Source: Segatella copri (GTDB taxonomy: Bacteria; Bacteroidota; Bacteroidia; Bacteroidales; Bacteroidaceae). From it: DNA of 64,000 nt. How positions within the stretch are numbered: position 1 is the stretch's first letter; each line of letters begins with the position of its first letter. The position numbers and the translations under genes are program-made. This document shows positions 16,413-25,047 of this stretch, piece after piece. Under the pieces are notes generated by a model, which had not been told where the DNA came from, made no database searches, and worked only from the letters and a program-made list of their open reading frames with translations. The DNA lies in assembly GCF_019249655.2 (NCBI RefSeq), contig NZ_CP137557.1, forward strand, positions 3,071,001 to 3,135,000, given 5' to 3'.

Positions 16413-16958
16413 ATGACAGAATATGAACGTAAATTCATTGTTAATCCTTTTTTGAAGGAAAACTGTGAAACTGAAAGAAAAAGATGGTATAATCTTTTTG
16501 ATAAACCCGTTGAATTATTACAAAGGTTTAATTATGAGCTACACTATTTACTAAGTTGGATAAAAAATCTTGAAAAAGACCAATCAACTAAAGATGCTCT
16601 AGAAGACCGCTTAATTATAGCTAATTATACTTTTTCAGATATAGATTTTCTGAAAAAAATAGCAAACCTGCTTATTAGTTGCGGAAAAAGTGATATCGCA
16701 AAGACTTTTGACCATGTTCGTTGGATGCGAGAGGAAATTAGCTATGCAATTTCATACTACAGAGAGCATTTTTCAGCTATACATCATAAGGAAGTCATAA
16801 GACCATTCATTTACATGTATGTAAGACTGAACTTTCTCTATTCATCCGCTTTCGTCGATATCATGCAGAAAGAGCCTGGCAAGGAGTGTGAGTTTGAAAA
16901 TCTGGCAATTGGGTTAAATATCCTAAGCGATGGGAAGTCAGATATCGTTCATTTGTAA
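16413..16958 (+). CDS. Hypothetical protein, probably all-helical
   Basis: A 181-residue protein not recognised. It is rich in Leu, Ile, Lys and Glu with long helix-forming stretches (RFNYELHYLLSWIKNLEK) and no signal peptide. Same direction as parA, 118 bp downstream across a GC-rich inverted repeat. Confidence 0.55.
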   Translation: MTEYERKFIVNPFLKENCETERKRWYNLFDKPVELLQRFNYELHYLLSWIKNLEKDQSTKDALEDRLIIANYTFSDIDFLKKIANLLISCGKSDIAKTFDHVRWMREEISYAISYYREHFSAIHHKEVIRPFIYMYVRLNFLYSSAFVDIMQKEPGKECEFENLAIGLNILSDGKSDIVHL

Positions 16959-17008
16959 GGGAAAACATAGATAAATTAAAATAAATATACAAAACAGGAA
17001 ATGTAAAT

Positions 17009-17497
17009 ATGAACAATTTGTTTTTTGCACAACTCAAAAAGGAGTTGTTTGTTGCTATTACAGAAAGAGAAAGTGTAACCGGTAAGTGCGAAACGTTAAA
17101 TAACCTGCTTTGTGAAAAAATCGCAGCAGAACTGAGTGAAAAGTATTATGATTTGAAAATTTATCACTCTGAGTTTGGACTCTGCCGCTCTTTCTGGAAT
17201 GCCAAATATGAGTGGATAGAACAGGAAGACAGTATCATGTTGTACCTGACGACCCAACCGCTTCATCTTGATCCGGCAAACTTTCGTAAGGAAGAAGAAG
17301 CCATAATAGATGCCTATAACAAAAGCTCTAAAATGCCAAATATTCCGCTTCTTAATATTCTCGAAAAATTCAACTCATCTAGAAAACTTAAAGGAATATG
17401 GAGTTGGGAACTGCCACTCGAAAAGATAGAAGACACTATAGAGGGTGATTTTCTCAATTTGGAAATTATAAAATCACCTTGGACATTTGAACTATAA
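17009..17497 (+). CDS. Hypothetical protein
   Basis: A 162-residue soluble protein, not recognised. A conserved-looking C-terminal half (LKGIWSWELPLEKIEDT) has no motif I can name. It is 51 bp after the preceding gene and ends at a shared terminator facing the leftward operon. Confidence 0.55.
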   Translation: MNNLFFAQLKKELFVAITERESVTGKCETLNNLLCEKIAAELSEKYYDLKIYHSEFGLCRSFWNAKYEWIEQEDSIMLYLTTQPLHLDPANFRKEEEAIIDAYNKSSKMPNIPLLNILEKFNSSRKLKGIWSWELPLEKIEDTIEGDFLNLEIIKSPWTFEL

Positions 17498-17522
17498 AAG
17501 CTACCCTTTTCGGGTAGCTTTC
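17497..17522. terminator. Terminator between convergent operons
   Basis: AAAGCTACCC-ttttc-GGGTAGCTTT. Ten-bp perfect stem, T-run on the plus strand and A-run before it. It serves both the rightward gene ending at 17497 and the leftward gene ending at 17525. Confidence 0.8.
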
Positions 17523-17524
17523 TT

Positions 17525-18019
17525 TCAAGGGAGTTGCAGTATTGAATTTTCTGTCTTCTTAATCCCTAAAGGTGTACCATCCATGAACCAGAAATATTTT
17601 AATGCCTCACTATAAGTATAATTGCCCGAAATAACAGAATTATCTTGTACATTACCCTCATGAGTTGCTTTCAAATATGGAGCCAGACTGATAAAATCTT
17701 CCCCTACATTTACAATACATTGCGCAGCTGCATACTCTGAATGTATTATACCATTCACCGGTTCTACATCAATTATCCATCCAAAAGGTTGATGCTTAAG
17801 CATCTCCTCCCAACATTCCTTAATATTTTCAAAAGGACGATACTCTGATTCAGTATTTTCCTTTACTCTATAATCATATAGGTAAAAGTCAAAGCTAGGA
17901 GAAGGTTCATCCTTCCATGCATTCTCATCCTGTACACCGAGGAATCTTGTCTGTATTTCTTTGCCTTGCGTAAAAGCCAGCATGACTTTTGCAAGATTTT
18001 TAATCTGTTCTACTGTCAT
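17525..18019 (-). CDS. Hypothetical acidic protein of the leading-region-like operon
   Basis: A 164-residue acidic protein (many Glu/Asp, for example YRVKENTESEYRPFENIKEC), not recognised. Acidic small proteins in leading regions are often anti-restriction DNA mimics, but I see no specific motif for that. Last gene of the leftward operon whose 5' leader is the first Frpo-like copy. Confidence 0.5.
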   Translation of the reverse strand: MTVEQIKNLAKVMLAFTQGKEIQTRFLGVQDENAWKDEPSPSFDFYLYDYRVKENTESEYRPFENIKECWEEMLKHQPFGWIIDVEPVNGIIHSEYAAAQCIVNVGEDFISLAPYLKATHEGNVQDNSVISGNYTYSEALKYFWFMDGTPLGIKKTENSILQLP

Positions 18020-18037
18020 ATTCGTTACTTTAGTTAG

Positions 18038-18355
18038 TTAAAAACCATATTCTTTCTTCAATGCGATATCAAGCATGCTATTGTTTATGAGTTTAATAAA
18101 TTGCTTGCAGCATACATATTTGTATTCTCCCTTCAAGCCGTGCTTGTTGAGAACTTTTTCCACCACCTTGACATCCTCAGAATTAAGTATACCAAGTAAG
18201 CATCCCATGCTTACGAAAGCAATAGCTTGCTCTTTGGTAGTAGGAAAAACCTTACCTTGTAACATCTGTTTTTTGTAGGGCTTACCTGATGGATAAGCAT
18301 TTGCACTAAAATTGAGAATACTAATCTCTTTCCATATTATTTCTTTCTGTTTCAT
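18038..18355 (-). CDS. Hypothetical protein
   Basis: A 105-residue protein (MKQKEIIWKEISILNFSANA...). The ATG at 18355 is preferred; the frame extends upstream to 18412 but those residues have no clear character. Not recognised. Middle gene of the leftward operon. Confidence 0.5.
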   Translation of the reverse strand: MKQKEIIWKEISILNFSANAYPSGKPYKKQMLQGKVFPTTKEQAIAFVSMGCLLGILNSEDVKVVEKVLNKHGLKGEYKYVCCKQFIKLINNSMLDIALKKEYGF

Positions 18356-18485
18356 ACCTATCAGCTTAAATAAATTCACGAAACTATTCAAATTTGCACT
18401 TTTGGGAGCCAAAAATAAACATTCGATACTTACTATTCTGTATTATAAAAAAGAGTAAAGGAGAGTTTTATCTCTTCAATACCTA

Positions 18486-18719
18486 TTATTCTGAGACATC
18501 ATGGATGAATGCCTCATTTCTGACGAAAAGGACAATTATACCAACTGATAAAACTATCAACCCGGCAATCATCAACCAAATAGCCATAAGTTCACCAAAG
18601 AACCGCAAATAGCCACCCATAAAGCCAAACGTCAGCAAGGAGAAGCCAAACATACTAAAGATGAATAAAGCATCTTCAACACTCATTTTCTTCCAATACT
18701 TAACAATAAGATGTTTCAT
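18486..18719 (-). CDS. Small membrane protein, first gene behind leader copy 1
   Basis: A 77-residue protein with two hydrophobic segments (about 16-38 and 44-66). Its ATG follows leader copy 1 directly (TTTTAGAGTATG), in the same position as the first genes behind copies 2 and 3. Function unknown; a role in the recipient envelope early after transfer would fit its position. Confidence 0.55.
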   Translation of the reverse strand: MKHLIVKYWKKMSVEDALFIFSMFGFSLLTFGFMGGYLRFFGELMAIWLMIAGLIVLSVGIIVLFVRNEAFIHDVSE

Positions 18720-19098
18720 ACTCTAAAATTTTAAATGGTTCAACATAAATTATTCTGGATTTGAGGATTCATTGCCTTTTTAAGGTTTTGAAGTTCCTTT
18801 CGATCCGATATTTTTTTTATCATTCCGTCATCTCGTCATCATATAGCCTTTTTACGTGCATTAAGAAATGGTGGTTCCAAGAGTCAGAACACCAAACAAT
18901 TCGGTAGAAAGTTTTTTGGAAAACCCAAATGTGCAACATTTGTGGAAGGCATTCCGGAAAAGTTTTAGCCGAATAAGGTATCGCCTGGTGTTTGGTATCT
19001 GACAGAACCGCCATACCTTTGCACCGTAAAAAGCCAAATGATAAAGAGACGGTAACCACTATCATAAAAAATAGAGGTCGAAGTAAGGAACAAAAATA
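18720..19098 (-). promoter_or_regulatory. Leader copy 1: candidate single-stranded-DNA promoter
   Basis: Repeated at 23488-23868 and 26663-27040. An imperfect inverted repeat spans 18793-19091. Left and right arms pair as ATGGTGGTTC/GAACCGCCAT (18868-18877, 19005-19014), GTCAGA/TCTGAC (18883, 18998), ACCAAACA/TGTTTGGT (18891, 18989), ATTCGG/CCGAAT (18899, 18969) and TTTTTACG-TGCA with TGCACCGTAAAAA. On the right arm TTTG (18991-18994), 19 nt, TACCTTTG (19014-19021) is a perfect promoter pointing right in duplex DNA. In a folded top strand its template is the left arm, so RNA would run left into the gene. The -7 bases face a mismatched bubble. A second possible duplex promoter on the minus strand has TATTTTTG at 19091-19098. 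Confidence 0.7.
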
Positions 19099-19239
19099 AA
19101 ATATAGATATAAAGAAAGTAATACCCCATGCTGTAAGCATGCAATAAAGCACTAGGCAAATAACGTTATATCTATATAGGTATATAACAATATAACACAA
19201 TAGCAATATATAAATAGATATAACCAAGCAGAAGAACCC

Positions 19240-19700
19240 TCATCAAACCCTCCGTTCTTTCCACACTGCACGTGTGCCGTGGAAAGAAGACCTCTCTCCC
19301 CTGCCCAGTAGTCACCCTCGGTTTGGCAGCTGGGCAATGCAACATGCGCCAGCATACTTGCATTGGGGCTAGAGAAGAAGAGACTTGTAGGAAGAGTGCC
19401 ATAGGCACGTGTCAGAAAGAATGGCCAAGGATGGCTCCCCTGGTGGAGATGAGCGTAGTTCATCTTCGCTGAAAAGGGTGCATCCCTGCCCATTCTGCGG
19501 ACCTTCCTATATGTCTCTTCTTCGAAAAGGGGTGTGGTGGCGGCAAGCCCCACATGAAGGTTCGACCTCTCTCCCGAAGCTGCTCTAAGGTGATGCAAGC
19601 ATCGCATTAGTGCAGTTTCCCTGTTTTCTCTGGAAGAATCACCAACGTTGTTCCTGGAAGAGAAAGCAGGGAAAGGGCTTAAACGGCGAAGATGTAGATA
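19240..19700. ncRNA. Candidate large structured RNA, strand undecided
   Basis: A GC-richer, non-coding block in AT-rich surroundings with several long helices: 19255-19264/19279-19288 (10 bp), 19335-19342/19358-19365 (8 bp with a nested ATGC/GCAT), 19374-19384/19513-19523 (11 bp) extended by 19389-19394/19503-19508 (6 bp), and 19616-19631/19659-19674 (16 bp, one wobble). The rightward duplex promoter in leader copy 1 points into it. A 225-codon minus frame covers it but has no protein-like composition. It could be a large RNA of the kind found in phages and mobile elements, or recently transposed DNA; no known class was recognised. Confidence 0.4.
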
Positions 19701-19712
19701 CAAAGAATAGCC

Positions 19713-19735
19713 TACCATATAGCAGCTATATGGTA
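19713..19735. repeat. Near-perfect palindrome TACCATATAGC
   Basis: TACCATATAGC-a-GCTATATGGTA, 11-bp arms around one base. A related palindrome with the same outer arms is at 25048-25070, both preceded by CC. They look like binding sites for one dimeric regulator of the element. Confidence 0.5.
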
Positions 19736-19870
19736 TAAAAGCAAAGCAAACTAACAAAATTGCCACTATTTGCGCCCAACAACAACCCATCGGAGATACC
19801 TCTTGCACCGGTGAAGCTGAATGGTTCAACCGGATGGCTGCGACCGATGAGGGAGCAGCCCGACGTATAA

Positions 19871-19900
19871 AAGGGATAACAAGTTTACCTGCTATCCCTT
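19871..19900 (-). terminator. Terminator of the AbiE operon
   Basis: AAGGGATA at 19871-19878 pairs with TATCCCTT at 19893-19900. On the minus strand the hairpin continues into CCCTTTTATA. It lies 65 bp after the last gene of the leftward AbiE operon. Confidence 0.6.
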
Positions 19901-19965
19901 AGCCCATGCAACAATATTACCATTGCAAGCTTGTCTACATATTTTTGAATGGACTCTTTCTGCTA

Positions 19966-20463
19966 TTATATAACTTGTTCTTTCTCCAATCGCAATATCT
20001 TGTTTATGACAGCGATAACTTGCTCTTGTATATAGGCTTTGAACATCGTATCATCCTTAATAGCAAAGTCCAACTGCTCATATACTACAATATTGACAGA
20101 ATTTCTGAGTTGTTTTAACTTGTCATTTACTGGTATCTGTCGATAGGCTTGCCAATAAAGCGTAACTTCATCTTGCACTATCGCTTTCAACACCATTTTC
20201 TGTTCACGGTTGAGTTTCTTGAAAGTCTTGGTTTCTCGTTCTTCGTTGTTGCCATATAAAATAGTATCGATATATTCATCGGCATCAACCATCTCAAATT
20301 CATTGTCCCCGAAAGGCAAGTCCAAAATCTTCTTGTTGCCTTTCTTCATCTCACCCATGCACTCCTTACAGATGTGTAGGGCATGACCTTTACCCGAAAA
20401 TGACTCGTTCGACTTGTATTCACCACAAATCTTACAGTAATGTCCTTTATGCTTCTTTGCCAT
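19966..20463 (-). CDS. Zinc-ribbon protein, third gene of the AbiE operon
   Basis: A 165-residue protein. The N-terminus has two CxxC pairs (CKICGEYKSNESF, then HICKECMGEM), a zinc ribbon. The rest is helical and charged. It begins 6 bp after the stop of the AbiEii-like toxin gene on the same strand. AbiE systems are normally two genes, so this is either an accessory part of this system or a linked passenger. Not recognised beyond the zinc ribbon. Confidence 0.6.
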   Translation of the reverse strand: MAKKHKGHYCKICGEYKSNESFSGKGHALHICKECMGEMKKGNKKILDLPFGDNEFEMVDADEYIDTILYGNNEERETKTFKKLNREQKMVLKAIVQDEVTLYWQAYRQIPVNDKLKQLRNSVNIVVYEQLDFAIKDDTMFKAYIQEQVIAVINKILRLEKEQVI

Positions 20464-20469
20464 GACCGT

Positions 20470-21447
20470 TTATTTTGGCAAATACGAAATCAACTGCTCC
20501 ATGCTATTTTCGATATTCTCAATAGTCGGTATATCTTTGTAGGCAAGGTCAGGAAGTTCTTTTGCATAGACGTTGCTTAACACTGACCATACATTATGCA
20601 GGTCACTGATGATTGGAGAATCCATAATGTCTTTGTTTTGCCATCCTTCGGGCTTGTCAAATCTTTGTTGGTCTTGTGCAAACAAGTTGCTGAAGTCCAA
20701 TTTGAAAGCGTCACTTTTCAAATAGTCCTGTGTCTCAGCATCATTCAAGAGAAAATGCAAATCATAGAAATGACGTATCTTGGCTGTCAACTCCGATATG
20801 TAGTTGTCGGCCAAGGAACACCGAAGTAATGACACCAATTTTTCAGTCAATGTCCTACGCCTGTCGAGAACATTCACCTCGAAAGGTTGCATATCATATT
20901 CCTCTATCAAGTTCTCGTTGCCTGTCTTTTGCAAGAACTCGGTCAAGAAGCTTTGCAGTTTACATTTCTGAAAAGGATATGGATTGGCAAATGAATTGAT
21001 TTCGACAAGCAACTGTCCTGCTTTGATAGCACCTACTTGTAATGTATCAATGGCTCGTGGATAAGAATAGTATGCCTTGTGATAATGAGAACCCTTGCTC
21101 GTAAAACCAGGCATATCCATTTCCTGCAGACCTTCCGTCATGCTTTTGGCAGTTCTCTTGATCAGCATCTTCAATTGGTTGCCGCTGAGCGTCCATGCCT
21201 CAGAGATAGCAATATCTATGTCTTCTGAGAATCTACTACCGATACCATATGCTTTTGTAAGACTTGTTCCTCCTTTGAAAATGGCACGGTTATCCTTGTC
21301 GTTCGCAGCCATCAAAGACAACGATCGACAAATCCAATAGTCCTTCTCGATGAAGATGCTCTTAATGCCGAGTCCTCCATCTTCTATAGGTTGCGATGCT
21401 GCTTGCAATGCATCAGAGAACAAATCCCTGTTTTCATGTAATCTCAT
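20470..21447 (-). CDS. AbiEii/AbiGii-type nucleotidyltransferase toxin
   Basis: A 325-residue nucleotidyltransferase. The motif FKGGTSLTKAYGI (residues about 58-70) followed by RFSEDIDIAI (about 74-83) supplies the GS and DxD catalytic signature of the AbiEii family. Such toxins of type IV toxin-antitoxin systems block growth, in known cases by modifying tRNA, to stop phage. It overlaps its antitoxin gene by 4 bp (ATGA), which keeps their translation coupled. It probably stabilises the element and guards against phage. Confidence 0.88.
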   Translation of the reverse strand: MRLHENRDLFSDALQAASQPIEDGGLGIKSIFIEKDYWICRSLSLMAANDKDNRAIFKGGTSLTKAYGIGSRFSEDIDIAISEAWTLSGNQLKMLIKRTAKSMTEGLQEMDMPGFTSKGSHYHKAYYSYPRAIDTLQVGAIKAGQLLVEINSFANPYPFQKCKLQSFLTEFLQKTGNENLIEEYDMQPFEVNVLDRRRTLTEKLVSLLRCSLADNYISELTAKIRHFYDLHFLLNDAETQDYLKSDAFKLDFSNLFAQDQQRFDKPEGWQNKDIMDSPIISDLHNVWSVLSNVYAKELPDLAYKDIPTIENIENSMEQLISYLPK

Positions 21448-22163
21448 ATGATGTTCCAGTTTTTTTTGTTTGATAATACTTTGTCGGAGACTGGCAACTT
21501 GTAGCTGGTCACTCCATTCAATGTTTTACTGATGGTTTCCGTTTCAAGCCCCATGTTCTCGTAGATGGCTCCAAGCAAAGCTCTTACATAAGGTGTGTAT
21601 GCCAAGGATAGTTCTGCCAATTCCTGCTTCTGTTCCATTGAAAGAGCATTGATTGCTTTGCAAATATTCGTCACACATTCATCTGGTGAAGTGGCAGGAA
21701 TGTCCTTTATAAGGCGCAGAGCATCCAATATTCTAAGTAGTGGAATATTGCTTGAAGTTATGGCGTTCTCTTGTAACAAGAAAGATATTTTCACGCCATT
21801 CCTTGTGATAGGTCTCCGATATTTATTTGTGCCGACAAGGATGGATGAGCTTATCTGTGTAGTTAACCCCATGGATGCAAATGCGGCAGTTCCGGTAATG
21901 TAGCCTACAATCTTGCCATTTTGCTCCAGAAAGTCTTTTACAAGTTCAGAATCTGCAGGTTTCAGATTTCCAAAAATGGTCTTCTTCGGAATATAGTATT
22001 TCCCCTTTGCTATCTTTTGCAGTTCGCCTTGGAGCACAAGACGGTTGAGAGCTTTGGCAAGTGCCGGCTGATACCGCATCTCCACCCCAAAATCTCTTGT
22101 TGTCAATACGACCCCTGCAGGGGTCGATGACAATTTTTCCTTTATCAGACTTGCTATAACCAT
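21444..22163 (-). CDS. AbiEi-like antitoxin (DUF6088 family)
   Basis: A 239-residue protein. Residues about 1-60 form a winged helix (ALAKALNRLVLQGELQKIAK, then GKYYIPKKTIFG), and the rest is the C-terminal domain of the DUF6088/AbiEi antitoxin family (GYITGTAAFASMGLTTQI). It would repress its own promoter and neutralise the nucleotidyltransferase. First gene of the operon; a TAACTTTG -7 element lies 23 bp upstream. Confidence 0.85.
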   Translation of the reverse strand: MVIASLIKEKLSSTPAGVVLTTRDFGVEMRYQPALAKALNRLVLQGELQKIAKGKYYIPKKTIFGNLKPADSELVKDFLEQNGKIVGYITGTAAFASMGLTTQISSSILVGTNKYRRPITRNGVKISFLLQENAITSSNIPLLRILDALRLIKDIPATSPDECVTNICKAINALSMEQKQELAELSLAYTPYVRALLGAIYENMGLETETISKTLNGVTSYKLPVSDKVLSNKKNWNII

Positions 22164-22185
22164 GTTTATCTCCTATTTTCGAGTG

Positions 22186-22193
22186 CAAAGTTA
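22186..22193 (-). promoter_or_regulatory. -7 element of the AbiE operon
   Basis: Reads TAACTTTG on the minus strand; a TTG about 20 nt further upstream could serve as -33. The antitoxin ATG follows within 23 bp. Confidence 0.6.
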
Positions 22194-22553
22194 ACAAAAG
22201 TCTTGTTTTTTACGCAATAAACTTGACTTTTATATATTTCTTTAACTATTTTCATGCTATAATCCATTCCATACCCCTTCATCCTCCCTTGTTTTTCCTT
22301 AGCAAATTTAGTTCAGCCCACCAAACCGTCAAGTACCGCCTTGCTATTGACTGCTTGTTTCATCAGCTGCCTTTCGTCAATCACAGATTGGGGTATTTTG
22401 AAGAAATGACCTCCCAATTTCTTGCCTTGTCAGCCTCCATGCCCGAACTCTTGATTGCACATAAAATCAAATTCCTCGATGAAGTCATAAAGGCTTCGAG
22501 AATAGGGAAGAAAAAGAAGTTTCACAATTTAATCCGAACAGATATGAACAATA

Positions 22554-22704
22554 TGGTTAACGAAAGAGACAAGGAGTTTGCCAATGACCATCGCTTTCTT
22601 GAAAACGAGAAGTTCAAGGTGATGATGGCTTTCATGGAGCAGTTGGCAGTAAACTATCAGAAGGTCCATTATGACCCTCACAATGAATGGGATTGCACCT
22701 TGAC
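22554..22704 (+). pseudogene. Fragment of the 26.4-kb leading-region gene, opposite strand
   Basis: The plus strand encodes EFANDHRFLENEKFKVMMAF and then MEQLAVNYQKVHYDPHNEWD, which matches residues 34-75 of the 94-residue protein at 26378-26662 almost position for position. There is no matching start and the end diverges, so this is a remnant of a second copy in inverted orientation. The longer surrounding frame (22223-22738) has no recognisable content before it. Confidence 0.6.
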
Positions 22705-22772
22705 ACATGCATCCACCGCATTTTTTCTTTCACTATGATATAATCTTATAGTTCATAACTTATGATATTGAG

Positions 22773-22793
22773 GAGAGGTGGTTAGCCTCTCCG
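22773..22793 (-). terminator. Hairpin after radC
   Basis: GGAGAGG-tggttag-CCTCTCC. The same stem with a similar loop lies after the YubB-like gene (25768-25788). It ends the leftward radC unit; no strong T-run follows, so efficiency is uncertain. Confidence 0.5.
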
Positions 22794-22806
22794 TTCCCTA
22801 TTTATG

Positions 22807-23487
22807 TTACAATTTACCTCTATCATGGTAAGAATAATAACTTCCATCAGAAATGATAATGTGGTCCATAAAGAAGATGCGCATGATTTCACAAGCTGCT
22901 TTGAGATTTTTGGTAATGATATCATCTGCCTTGCTTGGATGAGGGTTGTTGGATGGATGGTTATGGGCTACAGCCAGAATAGTAGCATTGTTCATAACAA
23001 CCTCTCTCATGATTCTTCTGACATCCATAGAAGTTTCGGTTATTCCACCATGACTTAATGGAACATGCTTTATGAGCTGGAAGTTCTGATTCATCAAGAG
23101 CAAATGACACTCTTCTACATCCAAATCACGAACTAGCGGATGAAGATAATTGTATATTGCAATACTACTACCTAAATCGGGACGTTCTGCTGTCTTTTCT
23201 GCATTATAACGCTTACCCAACTCAATAGCTGCCTGAAGAGCTATCGCTTTAGAGTCACCTATACCCTGCACTACCTGCAAATCCTCCACTCTAGCCTTAG
23301 CGATGTTACGCAAGCTTTCCTTCATTACATTGAAAAGCTGACGGGCTTGCTCAACGTTTTTCTTGGTTCCTGTACCAATTATCAGTGAAATCAACTCAAC
23401 TGAGGTCAAGTTTTCAAGCCCATTGTTAAAAGCCTTATACTGAGGAAATTCCTCCATGCAAAAACCATTGTAATTCATCTGTTTCAT
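22807..23487 (-). CDS. RadC-family JAB/MPN protein
   Basis: A 226-residue RadC protein. The N-terminal helix-hairpin-helix part (LTSVELISLIIGTGTKK, VVQGIGDSKAIALQAA) is followed by the JAMM-type metal site HNHPSNNPHPSKAD (residues about 182-195). RadC homologues are frequent in mobile-element leading regions; their activity is still debated. ATG 23487 is preferred because it is where the shared leader ends. In this copy the leader frame (MIKKISDRKEL...) is open and in phase, so a form extended by 35 residues is possible. Confidence 0.8.
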   Translation of the reverse strand: MKQMNYNGFCMEEFPQYKAFNNGLENLTSVELISLIIGTGTKKNVEQARQLFNVMKESLRNIAKARVEDLQVVQGIGDSKAIALQAAIELGKRYNAEKTAERPDLGSSIAIYNYLHPLVRDLDVEECHLLLMNQNFQLIKHVPLSHGGITETSMDVRRIMREVVMNNATILAVAHNHPSNNPHPSKADDIITKNLKAACEIMRIFFMDHIIISDGSYYSYHDRGKL

Positions 23488-23868
23488 TCTAACATTTTTA
23501 AAGGGTTCAACATAAAAATTATTCTGGATTCGAGGATTCATTGCCTTGTTAAGGTTTTGAAGTTCCTTTCGATCCGATATTTTTTTTATCATTCCGTCAT
23601 CTCGTCATCATATAGCCTTTTTACGTGCATCAGGAGATGGTGGTTCCTAGGAGTCAGAACACCAAACAATTCGGTAGAAAGTTTTTTGGAAAACCCAAAT
23701 GTGCAACATTTGTGGAAGGCATTCCGGAAAAGTTTTAGCAGAATAAGGCATCGCCTGGTGTTTGGTATCTGACAGAACCGCCATACCTTTGCACCGTAAA
23801 AAGCTAGATGATTGAGAGACGGCAACCACAATAATAAAAAATAGAGGTCGAAGTAAGGAACAAAAATA
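23488..23868 (-). promoter_or_regulatory. Leader copy 2: candidate single-stranded-DNA promoter of radC
   Basis: Second copy of the leader. The inverted repeat spans 23562-23861. The right arm holds TTTG (23761-23764), 19 nt, TACCTTTG (23784-23791). The left-arm bases opposite the -7 element differ from copy 1 (TCAGGAG in place of TTAAGAA) yet still do not pair with it, so the -7 bubble is kept while its sequence changes. ATGGTGGTTC, GTCAGA and ACCAAACA arms are identical to copy 1. The innermost CCGAAT pair is weakened to CAGAAT. Duplex -7 candidate on the minus strand at 23861-23868. Confidence 0.7.
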
Positions 23869-23979
23869 GAATATAGATATAAACAAAGCAATACCTATAT
23901 AGATATATAAGCCTATAAGAATATATAGATATGAAGATTTAAGCCCCCAGGGAAGCATCTCTTCCCAAAGGACAAGACC

Positions 23980-24049
23980 TTTTGCAATTGTTAATTTCAA
24001 AGGTATATCGCATTTATAGATAAGGAGCAGCAAAAAAGCATTACTTTTG
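23980..24049 (+). promoter_or_regulatory. Transfer-regulon promoter A (box plus -7)
   Basis: Box TTTTGCAATTG...AAAGGTAT at 23980-24006, and -7 element TACTTTTG at 24042-24049. The distance from box start to -7 start is 62 nt, as in the other three copies. No TTTG lies at -33, fitting an activator-dependent promoter. It drives the DUF3575 remnant. Confidence 0.75.
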
Positions 24050-24091
24050 TACTCGCAACATTAAATATAGATATAAAAACAATAAACATAT

Positions 24092-24643
24092 ATGAAAAAG
24101 AGGCTTTTCATTTTCGGTGTCTGCCTGTGTGTTGCAGGAAGACTGATAGCACAGGATGTACATTTCATGATGCAACATGAGAAAACAGCTATGAAATCGT
24201 CTGTGCATGGCAGTAAGGGTATACCATTGAAGTTGAAAACCAACCTGCTCTATGATGCTTTGCATGTCCCTAACCTATCAGCAGAGTTGGGGCTAGGAAA
24301 GAATATGTCCATAGGACTGGATTACTGGTATACCTGGTTTGACAGCAATCCGACACACAACTACTGGAGAAGTTATGGTGGCGGTATAGGTATAAAGAGA
24401 TATTTCAGTGGGCAGAGCTACAGGCAATCATTGACTGGGCACCACATTGGCATAGTCAGTCAGATGGGTATGTATGATGTGGAATATGGAAAAAGAGGCA
24501 ATATGTCCGACTTTTCCTATACGCTGGGAACCGAATATGGCTATGTCTTTCCGCTGAGTTCAAGATTCTGTCTGCATCTGTTTCCGGTTTGGCAGCTGGC
24601 ATCCGCCTTTCAGATGGAGCAAAAACAACAGAAAAGGTCATAG
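24092..24643 (+). pseudogene. DUF3575 protein, 3' end lost by deletion
   Basis: Starts with a signal peptide (MKKRLFIFGVCLCVAGRLIA) and a DUF3575 body (LKTNLLYDALHVPNLSAELG, DYWYTWF, GGGIGIKRYF). This outer-membrane-like family is found next to fimbrillin genes in Bacteroidales. After YGYVFPLSSRFCLHLF the frame passes into sequence belonging, in another frame, to a DUF5119-like protein and stops. It still sits behind a regulon promoter. A truncated product may be made. Confidence 0.55.
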
Positions 24644-24939
24644 TCCCATTCTCTATGTCGTTGACTGGTGATATGGAACTGAAAGGAAACTTCCGATGCT
24701 TTGGCAAGATTCCAGATGCAAACATATCTAACAAACTGGTTATCTATGCAATCCTTAAAGACGGAAGCAAATGGTGTTATGTCTATGATATAATAAACCA
24801 GATAGATGCAGCTTCCGATTCTTTCAAGGTAACCGTAGTTTTAGATAAATTACCTATTCCAAACAAGATTGAAAATAATAGCGGCTTAACCCCAGGAGTC
24901 AGCGACTGGAATGCTGTAGATATTCCAATAAAAATGTAA
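24600..24939 (+). pseudogene. C-terminal remnant of a DUF5119/fimbrillin-type protein
   Basis: In the frame one base off the DUF3575 gene, residues such as VIVPFSMSLTGDMELKG, IPDANISNKLVIYAI and LTPGVSDWNAVDIPIKM resemble the C-terminal half of DUF5119 proteins, which normally follow DUF3575 genes. No own start or signal peptide is present. A deletion appears to have joined the front of the first gene to the back of the next. Confidence 0.5.
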
Positions 24940-25047
24940 AATAAGAAATTGTAGTTAAATCATTTGTAGTAAATGATGTCCATATTTTGCTCTGTGAAGA
25001 GCGGAATATGGATTTCTTTTAAAGAAAAATAGATGATAACAATAACC

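Noticed and set aside
19152..19829. A 225-codon leftward open frame covering the GC-rich block
   Set aside because: Its composition is not protein-like, it contains long inverted repeats, and it has no promoter or neighbour support. The block is better explained as structured non-coding DNA or RNA.
19240..19900. Group II intron
   Set aside because: No reverse-transcriptase gene, no domain V motif with its AGC triad and no GUGYG-type 5' end were found on either strand.
23488..23592. RadC starting at 23592 within the leader
   Set aside because: Possible but not preferred: the extra 35 residues are leader sequence found before two unrelated genes as well, and RadC homology begins after 23487.
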